A DNA stretch of 64,000 nucleotides, taken from positions 111,137-175,136 of the forward strand of contig JBIICN010000002.1 in NCBI GenBank assembly GCA_044238845.1. The letters are read 5' to 3'. The position numbers and the translations under genes were made by a program. Below the pieces are notes generated by a model that ran no database searches, was not told where the DNA came from, and was given only the letters and a program-made list of their open reading frames with translations. Of this stretch, positions 24,915-33,858 are shown piece after piece. Source of the DNA: UBA4416 sp044238845. GTDB taxonomy: Bacteria > Bacteroidota > Bacteroidia > B-17B0 > Aurantibacillaceae. Numbering within the stretch: the stretch's first letter is position 1; the number at the start of each line of letters is the position of its first letter.

Positions 24915-25706
24915 ATGCAGTTAGAATGCTTCAAATATCAAGGTACAGGAAATGATTTTGTACTGATAGATAATCGTGAAAAAACAATTTCCTTAACTAC
25001 CGAACAAATTAAATGGTTATGCGATCGTCGTTTTGGTATTGGTGCTGATGGATTAATGTTATTAGAATTAGAGCCAGGTATTGATTTTAAAATGGTTTAT
25101 TTTAATAGCGATGGTAACGAAAGCAGCATGTGCGGTAACGGAGGAAGATGCATTACTGCTTTTGCTAAACGTTTAGGTATTGTTTCTGATGCAGCAAAGT
25201 TTTTAGCTATTGATGGTATTCATGAAGCTAAAATCACAAATGACATTGTTTCATTAAAAATGAATGATGTGAGACAAGTGGAAGTAGGCGAAGATTTTTT
25301 TTATTTAAATACTGGGTCACCTCATTACGTGAAATTTGTTAATGATATTGAAAATATAAACGTTTTTGAAGAAGGAAAAAAAATCAGATACAACAATCGT
25401 TTTGCTGCTGAAGGAACTAACGTTAATTTTATTGAAAAAAAGGATAACGAATTATTTGTACGCACATACGAGCGTGGAGTAGAGAATGAAACTTTATCAT
25501 GTGGAACAGGGGTTACAGCAGCAGCTTTAATAGCAGCCTTTAAAGGACAAAGCACTGATAGAAATAGTTGCTTGATTAAAACGTTAGGCGGAAACTTAAA
25601 CGTAAAGTTTGAAAAGGTTTTAGAAAATACTTTTTATAATATTTGGCTTGAAGGTCCGGCAACTTTTGTTTTTAAAACAACAATTGATTTACTTGAAGAA
25701 GGATAA
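24915..25706 (+). CDS. dapF: Diaminopimelate epimerase
   Basis: 263 residues. It interconverts LL- and meso-diaminopimelate for lysine and peptidoglycan synthesis without a cofactor, using two cysteines. These are C73 (SMCGNGGRC) and C196 (ETLSCGTGVTA). N13 in GTGNDFV and the duplicated fold also fit. Cytoplasmic. Length is normal. Confidence 0.97.
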   Translation: MQLECFKYQGTGNDFVLIDNREKTISLTTEQIKWLCDRRFGIGADGLMLLELEPGIDFKMVYFNSDGNESSMCGNGGRCITAFAKRLGIVSDAAKFLAIDGIHEAKITNDIVSLKMNDVRQVEVGEDFFYLNTGSPHYVKFVNDIENINVFEEGKKIRYNNRFAAEGTNVNFIEKKDNELFVRTYERGVENETLSCGTGVTAAALIAAFKGQSTDRNSCLIKTLGGNLNVKFEKVLENTFYNIWLEGPATFVFKTTIDLLEEG

Positions 25707-25716
25707 ATGTTTTCAG

Positions 25717-26664
25717 TTGAAAAGTATAAATAGAATTGTTTATTGTTGCTTTTTCTTTTTCTTTTTCTTTTTCTCCAATTGTATTTTTTCACAAAAACTA
25801 AATCGCTTAAACAAGCATGGACATCGCACCGGTAAGTGGATTACTTATATTGATGAGGATAAAAAAATAAAATCATTTGAAGGTAGATTCAGAAATGGTT
25901 TATCATCTGGTAAATGTTATTTCTATACTAATGATGGTGTTTTAGATAGAAGAGAAATTAATCGCTTCAAAAAAATGAAAACCACTTTTTACTATCCTAA
26001 TGGGATGGTGAAATTAAAGGGCAATGCACGTATTGAGAATTTACCGGATAAAGTACATTATTATTTTTATGGTAAATGGACTGCGTATAATGATAGCGGA
26101 GCATTAGTAAAATATCAATATTACGAAAATGGTAAACTTATTAAAACAGAGTACTTAGATAAGAATATTAAAATAAACGACTCCTTAATTGAGGTTTTGA
26201 ATGTTATTGATAAAGAATTTGCTTTACATAACACCATATTAACTGATAGTATAAATTCCAATTTGAATAATCAGTCTAAAAAAGACTTTTTCGAAAAGCA
26301 ATTAAATAATCTTGATAGCATATCATTTTATAGAATAGGTCACATCATTGATTTATTTGGCTATCCATCTAAAGAAATGGTTGGCGAGTCCAATAGCATT
26401 CCTTTTTATATATTAAGTTTTGCGCCTTACACAATAAAAGAAAAATACTTAAATCAACTCATTTTAGCTGCCGATAGAGATTTTATTAGTTGGAAATCAT
26501 TAGCTTATTTTATTGATAAACTCAAAATAGCCAAAGGCGAAAAGCAAGTTTATGGTACACAAGGAAATTACGATAAAGACTATCACTTTATTTTATATCC
26601 TTGTATAGATCCAGAAAATTTAGATGCTAGAAGAGCAAAAGTAGGTTTGGAGAAATTAGAATAA
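25717..26664 (+). CDS. Secreted MORN-repeat protein with DUF6624-like C-terminus
   Basis: 315 residues from the TTG at 25717, 10 bases after dapF; an ATG further upstream would lie inside dapF and is less likely. The signal peptide contains eight consecutive Phe encoded by a (CTTTTT)4 tract, then SNCIFSQ. Residues about 30-140 are MORN_2/YwqK-type repeats (GHRTGKWITYIDEDKKI, GLSSGKCYFYTNDG, YGKWTAYNDSGALVKY). The C-terminal ~110 residues resemble DUF6624 (GEKQVYGTQ, then DPENLDARRAKVGL). The function of both modules is unknown. C24 before IFSQ could be a lipoprotein Cys, but the lipobox is poor. Confidence 0.75.
   Translation: MKSINRIVYCCFFFFFFFFSNCIFSQKLNRLNKHGHRTGKWITYIDEDKKIKSFEGRFRNGLSSGKCYFYTNDGVLDRREINRFKKMKTTFYYPNGMVKLKGNARIENLPDKVHYYFYGKWTAYNDSGALVKYQYYENGKLIKTEYLDKNIKINDSLIEVLNVIDKEFALHNTILTDSINSNLNNQSKKDFFEKQLNNLDSISFYRIGHIIDLFGYPSKEMVGESNSIPFYILSFAPYTIKEKYLNQLILAADRDFISWKSLAYFIDKLKIAKGEKQVYGTQGNYDKDYHFILYPCIDPENLDARRAKVGLEKLE
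25749..25772 (+). repeat. Hexanucleotide tract (CTTTTT)4 in a signal peptide
   Basis: Four perfect tandem copies of CTTTTT, read in frame as alternating TTT/TTC Phe codons. Gain or loss of a unit would change the hydrophobic core by two Phe without a frameshift. Confidence 0.85.
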
Positions 26665-26698
26665 AAAAGCTACCTAATTAATATTAGATAGCTTTTTT
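26663..26698 (+). terminator. Terminator after the MORN/DUF6624 gene
   Basis: AAAAAGCTA and TAGCTTTTTT arms with inner CTAAT/ATTAG pairing, overlapping the stop codon, then T6. It probably ends the dapF transcript. The matching A- and T-runs would also let it stop the pseudogene transcript from the other side. Confidence 0.85.
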
Positions 26699-26715
26699 AG
26701 CAGAGTAGGAGAGGC

Positions 26716-27211
26716 TTACATCCAAGCTGATAAAATACCGCCCATTAAACCCATACAAATAATCCAATAACCCGCGTTAATAGCAATGTATTTAAAGCTC
26801 TTGCGTTCAAATAATGCATTGATACTGATAATTGGTAGCCATAAAAATACCTGTCATAGTTCCATGTAATGCACCATGCTTAAATGTACGATAGGCGCTT
26901 CCAAATTGATCCATGATAGTTTTGTACATAGCTCCTAGTTCAGTATTTGGATCTTGAAAGCTTGTATTAAATAACATAGAGCTAAAATGAAGTTGATGAA
27001 CAACAGCAAATTGAAGAGAAAAAGCTAAAAAGAAACTCATGATAAAACTTACACCAAATATGATAGCCATGTTTGCGCCTTTTAATTTTTCTTCATCTTA
27101 ACCGGCTGCTCGCATCCATGCAATTCCTAAAACTTTAGGGTTGTACCAAATAAAACCCATTACCATAGGCACTAAAGCCGTTACTAATACTGCTAAAAAA
27201 TTAATATTCAT
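26716..27211 (-). pseudogene. DUF1761 membrane protein gene broken by a stop and a frameshift
   Basis: From an ATG at 27211 the translation begins NINFLAVLVTALVPMVMGF, a DUF1761 start, but codon 38 is TAA (27098-27100) where homologues continue with a Met-Thr-like pair. The same frame resumes with EEKLKGANMAIIFGVSFIMSF. Near 26832-26840 it shifts by one base; the other frame then gives ISINALFERKSFKYIAINAG and ends IICMGLMGGILSAWM at the TAA 26716-26718. DUF1761 proteins are small four-span membrane proteins of unknown role. Two independent lesions make decay likely rather than one sequencing error. Confidence 0.82.
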
Positions 27212-27387
27212 GTTTTTTGTTTTTTATGATTTATTCAAATATATAACTTTTAGAATAGCTTGTACACTCATTTTAAAGGATTTTTAAAACACGTTTATCT
27301 TCAAAATAACTTAGTATCTTCCTTAAGTACTTCGATGCCTTTAAAACATGTTATTTTAATTATTTAAAAGGGTAGGGAGAGGGCAAA

Positions 27388-27418
27388 AAAAATCCCCGAA
27401 AATGTTCGAGGATTTTTT
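27388..27418 (-). terminator. Terminator of the ribosomal protein block
   Basis: On the minus strand ATCCTCGAA pairs with TTCGGGGAT around CATT, followed by T7, about 20 bases past the rplQ stop. Confidence 0.88.
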
Positions 27419-27436
27419 AAGATATGAAAAGAATAA

Positions 27437-27916
27437 TTATTCTCCGTCTTTAGCTTCAGTAGTTCCTTCAGCTTTAGCATCAGTTGTTTTTTTAGCACGA
27501 CTACGACGAGTAGTTTTAGCTTTTTCAGTTGTAGCAGCTTTACCGTTTGAGTAAATATCGTTAAAGTCAACTAATTCGATTAACGCCATTTCAGCAGCAT
27601 CACCTTGTCTGTTTCCAGTTTTGATAATACGAGTGTAACCACCGTTTCTTTCAGCAACTTTCACTGATACCTCTTTGAATAACATAGCAACTACTTCTTT
27701 ACTTTTTAAGTAAGAGAAAACAGTTCTACGGCTGTGCGTAGAATCATCTTTACTTCTGTTAATGATTGGTTCAACATAAGTTCTTAACGCTTTGGCTTTA
27801 GCTAAAGTTGTGAAAATACGTTTGTGCTCAATTAACGAACAAGCCATGTTGCTCATTAATGCTTTACGGTGAGAAGCTGTTCTACCTAAATTATTTATTT
27901 TATCTCCGTGTCTCAT
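27437..27916 (-). CDS. rplQ: 50S ribosomal protein L17
   Basis: 159 residues. The N-terminal ~115 residues match L17 (MRHGDKINNLGRTASHRKALM, split here as MRHGDKINNLGR and TASHRKALM). A C-terminal Lys/Ala/Glu-rich tail of about 40 residues is longer than in E. coli, as is usual in Bacteroidota. It is the last gene of the block; the terminator follows. Confidence 0.97.
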   Translation of the reverse strand: MRHGDKINNLGRTASHRKALMSNMACSLIEHKRIFTTLAKAKALRTYVEPIINRSKDDSTHSRRTVFSYLKSKEVVAMLFKEVSVKVAERNGGYTRIIKTGNRQGDAAEMALIELVDFNDIYSNGKAATTEKAKTTRRSRAKKTTDAKAEGTTEAKDGE

Positions 27917-27994
27917 GATGTTTTTTGATTTAGTGAGTTAGTGAATGGTTGAGTTATTCTCTAACTCATTAATTCTCTAATTCAACAATTGTTT

Positions 27995-28987
27995 TTAGTC
28001 CTTATCTAATTTATATTTAACTACATTCATTCCAAATTGTAACCCTTTTGTTGATACTAAGTCTTCAAGTTCAGTTAAAGATTTCTTACCAAAATTACGG
28101 AATTTTAAAAGGTCATTTTTATTGAATGATACTAGTTCTCCTAATGTTTCTACGTCTGCTGCTTTTAAACAGTTTAAAGCACGAACAGATAAATCCATAT
28201 CAACCAATTTAGTTTTTAATAATTGGCGCATGTGTAATGATGTTTCATCAAATTCTTCTTCAGATTTTTTCTCTTCAGAATCTAATGTGATTTTCTCATC
28301 AGAGAACAACATGAAATGGTATATTAAAATTTTAGCTGCTTCTTTTAAAGCTTCTTTCGGGTGGATAGATCCATCGGAAACGATATCTAAAATTAATTTT
28401 TCGTAATCTGTTTTTTGTTCAACACGGTAATTTTCAATCGTGTATTTTACATTTTTGATTGGAGTGTAGATAGAATCGATGAAGATAGTACCTTGAGGTG
28501 CAGAATTAGTTTTATTTTCTTCTGCAGGCACGTATCCACGACCTTTATCAATAGTTAATTCGATTTTTAATTTAACGCTACTTTCGCAATTAAAAATAAC
28601 TAACTCAGGGTTTAATATTTGGAAACCATTTGCGAATTTACCGATTTCAGCTGCAGTAAATTTTTCATTACCTGCAAAATGAATAACGATTTTTTCTACA
28701 TCGTGATTATCTAATTGTTTCTTAAAACGAACTTGTTTTAAATTTAAGATGATTTCAGTAACATCTTCTACAACACCTTTAATTGTTGAGAATTCGTGAT
28801 CAACACCTTCAATTCTAACGCTAGTAATAGCATGTCCTTCTAATGAAGATAATAAAATACGACGTAATGAGTTACCTATAGTGATACCGAAACCTGGTTC
28901 TAACGGACGGAATTCAAATTGTCCTTCAGTCTCGGTAGAGTTAATCATAACAACCTTATCTGGTTTTACGAAATTTAATATTGCCAT
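27995..28987 (-). CDS. rpoA: RNA polymerase alpha subunit
   Basis: 330 residues. The N-terminal dimerisation domain has RPLEPGFGITIGNSLRRILL (about 27-46), which docks beta and beta-prime. A linker near 240 leads to the C-terminal domain that contacts DNA and activators (LNCLKAADVETLGELVSF, then LLKFRNFGKKSLTELEDLV). Full length, in the usual place between rpsD and rplQ. Confidence 0.98.
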   Translation of the reverse strand: MAILNFVKPDKVVMINSTETEGQFEFRPLEPGFGITIGNSLRRILLSSLEGHAITSVRIEGVDHEFSTIKGVVEDVTEIILNLKQVRFKKQLDNHDVEKIVIHFAGNEKFTAAEIGKFANGFQILNPELVIFNCESSVKLKIELTIDKGRGYVPAEENKTNSAPQGTIFIDSIYTPIKNVKYTIENYRVEQKTDYEKLILDIVSDGSIHPKEALKEAAKILIYHFMLFSDEKITLDSEEKKSEEEFDETSLHMRQLLKTKLVDMDLSVRALNCLKAADVETLGELVSFNKNDLLKFRNFGKKSLTELEDLVSTKGLQFGMNVVKYKLDKD

Positions 28988-29028
28988 TTTATTAATTTAT
29001 ATAGGTTAAAAAAAAATGCTAATTACTA

Positions 29029-29634
29029 TTATTTAGAGTACAACTCGACGATTAGTTGTTCTTTAATGTTTTCTGGGATTTGAGAACGCTCAGGTACAGA
29101 TATAAATTTACCTGTAAAAGAAGTTTTATCAAAATCTAACCAAGAATATTTGTTTACAGACCCTGACAAAGAGTGAGTAATAGCCTCTAAAGATTGAGAT
29201 TTTTCACGTACACCAACAACATCTCCAGCTTTTAATGTATAGGAAGGGATATTTACAACGTTACCGTTTACAGTAATGTGAGCATGACCAACTAATTGAC
29301 GAGCTGCTCTACGAGAAGGTGCAACACCTAAACGATAAACAACGTTATCTAAACGAGATTCGATTAATTGTAATAAAACTTCACCAGTAATTCCGTGTGC
29401 ACGAGCTGCTCTATCAAAAGTTCTAGCAAATTGTTTTTCTAAGATGCCATAAGTATATTTTGCCTTTTGCTTTTCCATTAACTGGATAGCATATTCTGAT
29501 TTTTTACCTTTTTTCTTAGTATTACCGTGTTGTCCAGGAGGGTAATTTTTCTTTTCTAATGCTTTATCTGGGCCAAAAATTGGCTCTCTGAATTTTCTTG
29601 CAATCTTAGATTTAGGACCTGTATATCTTGCCAT
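29029..29634 (-). CDS. rpsD: 30S ribosomal protein S4
   Basis: 201 residues. A primary 16S rRNA-binding assembly protein. It starts MARYTGPKSKIARKF; the S4 RNA-binding module is at about 93-150 (ESRLDNVVYRLG, ARQLVGHAHITVNG). No zinc-binding cysteines remain, so it is the zinc-free form. Confidence 0.98.
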   Translation of the reverse strand: MARYTGPKSKIARKFREPIFGPDKALEKKNYPPGQHGNTKKKGKKSEYAIQLMEKQKAKYTYGILEKQFARTFDRAARAHGITGEVLLQLIESRLDNVVYRLGVAPSRRAARQLVGHAHITVNGNVVNIPSYTLKAGDVVGVREKSQSLEAITHSLSGSVNKYSWLDFDKTSFTGKFISVPERSQIPENIKEQLIVELYSK

Positions 29635-29691
29635 TTCTATATTTTAATTTCTGTTATTACTTTATTATTTTGTCTGCCTAAGCGCGGTTGA

Positions 29692-30102
29692 CTAGCAACG
29701 ACGTTTTTTAGGAGGACGACAACCATTGTGTGGCATAGGAGTGATATCTATGATTTCAGTTACTTCAATCCCTGAAGTTGCAATCGTTCTGATAGCAGAT
29801 TCTCTTCCTGCACCTGGACCTTTTACATATACTTTTACTTTACGTAATCCTAAATCAGCTGCTACCTTTGAGCAATCTGCTGCTGCTAATTGTGCAGCAT
29901 AAGGAGTATTTTTCTTTGAACCACGGAATCCCATTTTACCAGCGCTTGACCAAGAAATAACTTGACCTGCAGAGTTAGTTAAAGAGATGATGATGTTGTT
30001 AAACGTAGCGTTTAAGTGAGCTTCTCCAACTGCCTCTACCTTTACTACTCTTTTCTTCGCGTTAGCTTTTGCTGCTGCTACTGATGATTGTTGTTTAGCC
30101 AT
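29692..30102 (-). CDS. rpsK: 30S ribosomal protein S11
   Basis: 136 residues. Part of the mRNA exit platform. NNIIISLTNSAGQVISWSSA and KVYVKGPGAGRESAIR are family blocks, and the end DITPMPHNGCRPPKKRR is the usual basic tail. The N-terminus is Ala/Lys rich. Confidence 0.98.
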   Translation of the reverse strand: MAKQQSSVAAAKANAKKRVVKVEAVGEAHLNATFNNIIISLTNSAGQVISWSSAGKMGFRGSKKNTPYAAQLAAADCSKVAADLGLRKVKVYVKGPGAGRESAIRTIATSGIEVTEIIDITPMPHNGCRPPKKRRC

Positions 30103-30127
30103 TTTTATTAAATGCTTATTTTATTTA

Positions 30128-30505
30128 TTACTTAGTAACTTTTTTCTTGTTTGCAACGGTTTTACGTTTTCCTTTACGGATACGTGCGTTGGTTTTAGTA
30201 CGTTGTCCGCGAACTGGTAATCCGTTACGGTGGCGAATACCACGGTAAGATCCAATATCTGTTAAACGTTTGATATGTAAAGCAACTTCTGAACGAAGTC
30301 CACCTTCTACTTTAAAATTGTCGTTAACAATTTTACGAATAGCGTTTTGCTCATCATCACTCCACTCATTAACTTTTTTATTAAAGTCAATTCCAGCTTC
30401 AGTTAAAATACGTTGAGCTCTGCTACGTCCAATACCAAAAATGTAGGTTAATCCTATTTCTCCTCTTTTATTTTTTGGTAAATCTATACCTGCAATACGT
30501 GCCAT
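30128..30505 (-). CDS. rpsM: 30S ribosomal protein S13
   Basis: 125 residues. A head protein that contacts the P-site tRNA and the 50S subunit. MARIAGIDLPKNKRGEIGL at the start, RGIRHRNGLPVRGQRTKTNA near 93-112 and a basic tail identify it. Confidence 0.98.
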   Translation of the reverse strand: MARIAGIDLPKNKRGEIGLTYIFGIGRSRAQRILTEAGIDFNKKVNEWSDDEQNAIRKIVNDNFKVEGGLRSEVALHIKRLTDIGSYRGIRHRNGLPVRGQRTKTNARIRKGKRKTVANKKKVTK

Positions 30506-30547
30506 TATTTATATACTTTGGTTTTAAAAGTTTGCGAAAATACGCAA

Positions 30548-30664
30548 TTATTTTTGTCTTTGTTTAAACTTTGGATTTTTTTTGTTGATTATATACAACT
30601 TTCCTTTTCTACGCACGATTTTACAATCTACGCTTCTTTTTTTTATCGATGCTCTAACTTTCAT
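30548..30664 (-). CDS. rpmJ: 50S ribosomal protein L36, zinc-free form
   Basis: 38 residues, ATG at 30662-30664 and TAA at 30548-30550. MKVRASIKKRSVDCKIVRR at the start and NPKFKQRQK at the end are typical of L36. Only one Cys (14) remains of the C-C-C-H zinc site, so this is the zinc-independent version. It lies between infA and rpsM, as expected. Confidence 0.95.
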   Translation of the reverse strand: MKVRASIKKRSVDCKIVRRKGKLYIINKKNPKFKQRQK

Positions 30665-30693
30665 TTCCTTAGGTTATTTAATTTTTTTCTTTA

Positions 30694-30912
30694 TTATTTG
30701 TATCTGTATGTTATTCTTCCTTTTGATAAATCGTATGGACTCATTTCCAACTTAACCTTATCACCAGTTAATATTTTGATATAGTGCATTCTCATTTTCC
30801 CAGAGATGTGAGCAATTACAATATGACCATTTTCTAGTTCCACTCTAAACATGGCATTACTTAAGGATTCTAAAATCACGCCATCTAACTCAATATTTGC
30901 TTGTTTTGCCAT
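30694..30912 (-). CDS. infA: Translation initiation factor IF-1
   Basis: 72 residues with an S1/OB fold: NIELDGVILESLSNAMFRVE, then GHIVIAHISGKMRMHYIKIL and GDKVKLEMSPYDLSKGRITYR. It binds the A site of the 30S subunit during initiation. It follows secY by one base; map and adk, which often sit between secY and infA, are absent. Confidence 0.98.
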   Translation of the reverse strand: MAKQANIELDGVILESLSNAMFRVELENGHIVIAHISGKMRMHYIKILTGDKVKLEMSPYDLSKGRITYRYK

Positions 30913-30913
30913 A

Positions 30914-32251
30914 TTAAGCTTGTTGCATTGTCATTTGGTTATTACTACGACCTTTTATTCTTCCATTTTGCATTAAACCATCGTAATGACGATTTAATAA
31001 GTAAGTCTCAATTTGTTGTAGAGTATCTAATACTACACCAACTAAGATTAATAACGACGTTCCACCAAAGAAATCAGCAAATGCACTATTAATTCCTAAT
31101 TTGATAGCAATTGAAGGTAATATTGCAACAAATGCTAAGAACATTGAACCAGGTAAAGTAATACGAGACATTACTTGATCAATAAACTCAGCTGTACTTT
31201 TTCCTGGTTTTACACCTGGAACAAATCCACCATTACGTTTCATATCATCTGCTAATTGATTTGGATTAATCATAATCGCAGTGTAAAAGTAAGTAAAGGC
31301 AATGATTAAAGTAGCGAAAATAAAGTTGTACCAAAAACCATATCTATCTGCAAATACACCACCTGTACCTCCAGAGAAGCCTGAAACAGCAGCAGGAATA
31401 AACATAATTGCTTGAGCAAAGATAATTGGCATTACACCAGCCGCATTTACTTTTAATGGTAAATATTGACGAACACCACCTATTTGTTTGTTTCCAACAA
31501 TTTTTTTAGCGTATTGCACAGGTATTCTTCTTGTTCCTTGTACTAATAAAATACAACTTACAATGATAAACAATAAGAATACAATCTCTAATAAGAACAT
31601 AATTAAACCACCACCAGCACTTTGTAAACGAGATCCGAATTCAGAAGTGATAGCGAAAGGTAAACGTGAAATAATACCAATCATAATTAAGATAGAAATA
31701 CCGTTACCGATACCTTTATCAGTAATTCTTTCACCTAACCACATAATAAACATAGTTCCAGCTACTAAAATAAGAGTTGCTTGAATACCAAACCATGTTG
31801 GATCAATTCCTACAACACCAGGTTTAGTATATACTTGAGCTGCTAAGTATCCTGGAGCTTGCACTGCAGTTACTGCAACAGTTAAGAAACGTGTATATTG
31901 ATTAATTTTTTTACGCCCGCTTTCTCCCTCTTTTTGCATTTTTTGGAAGTAAGGAACTGCCATTCCTAACAATTGAATAATGATAGATGCCGTAATGTAA
32001 GGCATAATACCTAATCCAAAGATAGATGCTCTAGAGAAAGCTCCACCTGCAAAGGCATTAATCAAAGCAATAATACCACCATCATTGGCAGAGTTCGCAT
32101 TTGCAGCCGCTAATACTTCTGTATTAATACCAGGCAATACAACATAAGAACCCAAACGATAGATAAGCACAAGTCCAAGGGTCGTTAAAATCCTTTGCTT
32201 TAGCTCTTCTATCTTCCAAATGTTCTGGAAGGTTTCTATAAAACGTTTCAT
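30914..32251 (-). CDS. secY: Protein translocase subunit SecY
   Basis: 445 residues with ten membrane spans. It forms the protein-conducting channel for the Sec pathway. The plug/TM2 region (AGGAFSRASIFGLGIMPYIT), the loop with GIGNGISILIMIGII and the C-terminal loop (GFVPGVKPGKSTAEFI) are clear. It lies between rplO and infA. Confidence 0.98.
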   Translation of the reverse strand: MKRFIETFQNIWKIEELKQRILTTLGLVLIYRLGSYVVLPGINTEVLAAANANSANDGGIIALINAFAGGAFSRASIFGLGIMPYITASIIIQLLGMAVPYFQKMQKEGESGRKKINQYTRFLTVAVTAVQAPGYLAAQVYTKPGVVGIDPTWFGIQATLILVAGTMFIMWLGERITDKGIGNGISILIMIGIISRLPFAITSEFGSRLQSAGGGLIMFLLEIVFLLFIIVSCILLVQGTRRIPVQYAKKIVGNKQIGGVRQYLPLKVNAAGVMPIIFAQAIMFIPAAVSGFSGGTGGVFADRYGFWYNFIFATLIIAFTYFYTAIMINPNQLADDMKRNGGFVPGVKPGKSTAEFIDQVMSRITLPGSMFLAFVAILPSIAIKLGINSAFADFFGGTSLLILVGVVLDTLQQIETYLLNRHYDGLMQNGRIKGRSNNQMTMQQA

Positions 32252-32259
32252 ATAATATA

Positions 32260-32706
32260 TTAGATTTCTGTTGCTACTCCGCCTTTAGATTCAATTGCTG
32301 CTTTAGCAGTTGCTGTAAATGCGTGAACTGTAATATTTACTTTTGATTTTAATTCACCTCTTCCCATGATTTTGATTAAATCATTTTTAGAAGCTAATCC
32401 ATTTGCTAATAATACATCACGTGTAATATCAGTAATGTTTTTAGTGTCAACTAATTTTTGAATTGCATCTAAGTTAACTCCTTTGTGATCAATACGGTTT
32501 ACATTTTTGAAACCGAATTTAGGAACACGACGTTGTAAAGGCATTTGACCACCTTCAAAACCACGTTTCTTTTTGTTACCTGAACGAGATTGAGCACCTT
32601 TGTGACCTTGAGTAGCTGTACCGCCACCGCCAGAACCTTGTCCGCGACCTCTTCTAAAATTATTTTTTACTGAACCTTCTGCAGGTGTTAATGAACTTAA
32701 TTTCAT
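32260..32706 (-). CDS. rplO: 50S ribosomal protein L15
   Basis: 148 residues. The Gly/Arg-rich N-terminal arm (RRGRGQGSGGGGTATQGHKG) and the folded C-terminal half are typical. It binds 23S rRNA late in 50S assembly. Spacing to secY is 8 bases. Confidence 0.98.
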   Translation of the reverse strand: MKLSSLTPAEGSVKNNFRRGRGQGSGGGGTATQGHKGAQSRSGNKKKRGFEGGQMPLQRRVPKFGFKNVNRIDHKGVNLDAIQKLVDTKNITDITRDVLLANGLASKNDLIKIMGRGELKSKVNITVHAFTATAKAAIESKGGVATEI

Positions 32707-32724
32707 TTTAATTTCCTTTTATAA

Positions 32725-32904
32725 TTAAATAGTTTCTACTGTCAATAAATGGGCAACTGCATTAATCATTCCTTGAACTTGAGGAGTTGCTTCTTTAATA
32801 ATGCTGTGGTTTAATTTTCTTAAACCTAATGCTTGAACTGTTGCTCTTTGTCTAGCGTTCCTTTTGATAGGACTTTTAGATAATGTTACCTTAACTTGTG
32901 CCAT
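32725..32904 (-). CDS. rpmD: 50S ribosomal protein L30
   Basis: 59 residues, ATG at 32902-32904 and TAA at 32725-32727. VKVTLSKSPIKRNARQRATV followed by ALGLRKLNHSI is the L30 pattern. It lies between rpsE and rplO as in most spc operons. Confidence 0.96.
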   Translation of the reverse strand: MAQVKVTLSKSPIKRNARQRATVQALGLRKLNHSIIKEATPQVQGMINAVAHLLTVETI

Positions 32905-32915
32905 CTCTTTTCTTA

Positions 32916-33434
32916 TTATCCGTTAAATACTTTGTCTAAATTAATACCTCTTTGTCTAGAGATAGCTAATGGATCACGCATTTTAGCTAATGCATCAATA
33001 GTCGCTTTAACCACATTGTGAGGGTTAGAAGAACCTTTTGATTTAGCTAATACATCAGTAATACCAACGCTTTCTAAAACTGCACGCATCGCACCACCGG
33101 CAATTACACCTGTACCATGAGCTGCTGGTTTTAAGAACACGCGAGAACCACCAAATTTACCATTTTCAGCATGAGGAACTGTACCTTTTAATACAGAAAC
33201 TTTAACTAAATTTTTCTTTGCATCATCAATACCTTTAGTGATAGCATCTGTAACTTCATTTGCTTTTCCTAATCCGTATCCTACAACACTTTTTTCATCA
33301 CCAACAACAACGATAGCAGCGAAACTGAAGTGACGACCACCTTTAGTAACTTTAGTTACACGTTGTATCGCAACTAATTTATCTTTTAGTTCGATGTCTG
33401 TTGACTTAACTTTTTTTACAACTTCTTTTGACAT
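32916..33434 (-). CDS. rpsE: 30S ribosomal protein S5
   Basis: 172 residues. The double-stranded-RNA-binding-like N-terminal domain carries RVTKVTKGGRHFSFAAIVVV; the C-terminal domain has HGTGVIAGGAMRAVLESVGI. It helps decoding accuracy and mRNA entry. Confidence 0.98.
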   Translation of the reverse strand: MSKEVVKKVKSTDIELKDKLVAIQRVTKVTKGGRHFSFAAIVVVGDEKSVVGYGLGKANEVTDAITKGIDDAKKNLVKVSVLKGTVPHAENGKFGGSRVFLKPAAHGTGVIAGGAMRAVLESVGITDVLAKSKGSSNPHNVVKATIDALAKMRDPLAISRQRGINLDKVFNG

Positions 33435-33459
33435 GTTATGTATGTTCTTTTTATACTAA

Positions 33460-33816
33460 TTAAAATTTTAAACCTGCTTCGCGAGCTCCTTCAGCTAACG
33501 ATTTAATACGACCGTGGTATAAGTATCCATTTCTGTCAAATACTACAGAGCTAATTCCAGCAGTTGTAGCTTTTTCAGCGATTAATTTACCTACTGCTTT
33601 AGCTTGATCAACTTTGTTAGCTTTTGTTGCTTTGATAGTTTTATCATCAGAACCTGCTGCGATTAAAGTTTTTCCAGCTAAATCATCTACTAATTGAGCA
33701 AATATTCCTGAGTTACTTCTGAATACACTTAATCTAGGTGTAGTTGCAGTTCCGTTTACAGTTTTACGGATTTTAAGTTTAATGCGTTCTCTTCTTTGTT
33801 TTTTATTGAGTGCCAT
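33460..33816 (-). CDS. rplR: 50S ribosomal protein L18
   Basis: 118 residues. It binds 5S rRNA in the central protuberance. PRLSVFRSNSGIFAQLVDD and the C-terminal VVFDRNGYLYHGRIKSLAEG followed by AREAGLKF are family blocks. Confidence 0.98.
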   Translation of the reverse strand: MALNKKQRRERIKLKIRKTVNGTATTPRLSVFRSNSGIFAQLVDDLAGKTLIAAGSDDKTIKATKANKVDQAKAVGKLIAEKATTAGISSVVFDRNGYLYHGRIKSLAEGAREAGLKF

Positions 33817-33858
33817 CTTTCCAGTTTTTTGAAGATGATTAATACTAATTGAATTATG

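Noticed and set aside
25648..25716. Start of the MORN/DUF6624 gene inside dapF
   Set aside because: It would give a charged N-terminus of 23 residues before the signal peptide; the TTG at 25717 gives a normal one.
26807..27070. An intact 87-residue protein in the DUF1761 region
   Set aside because: It is only the middle part of a longer family match broken by a stop before and a frameshift after it.
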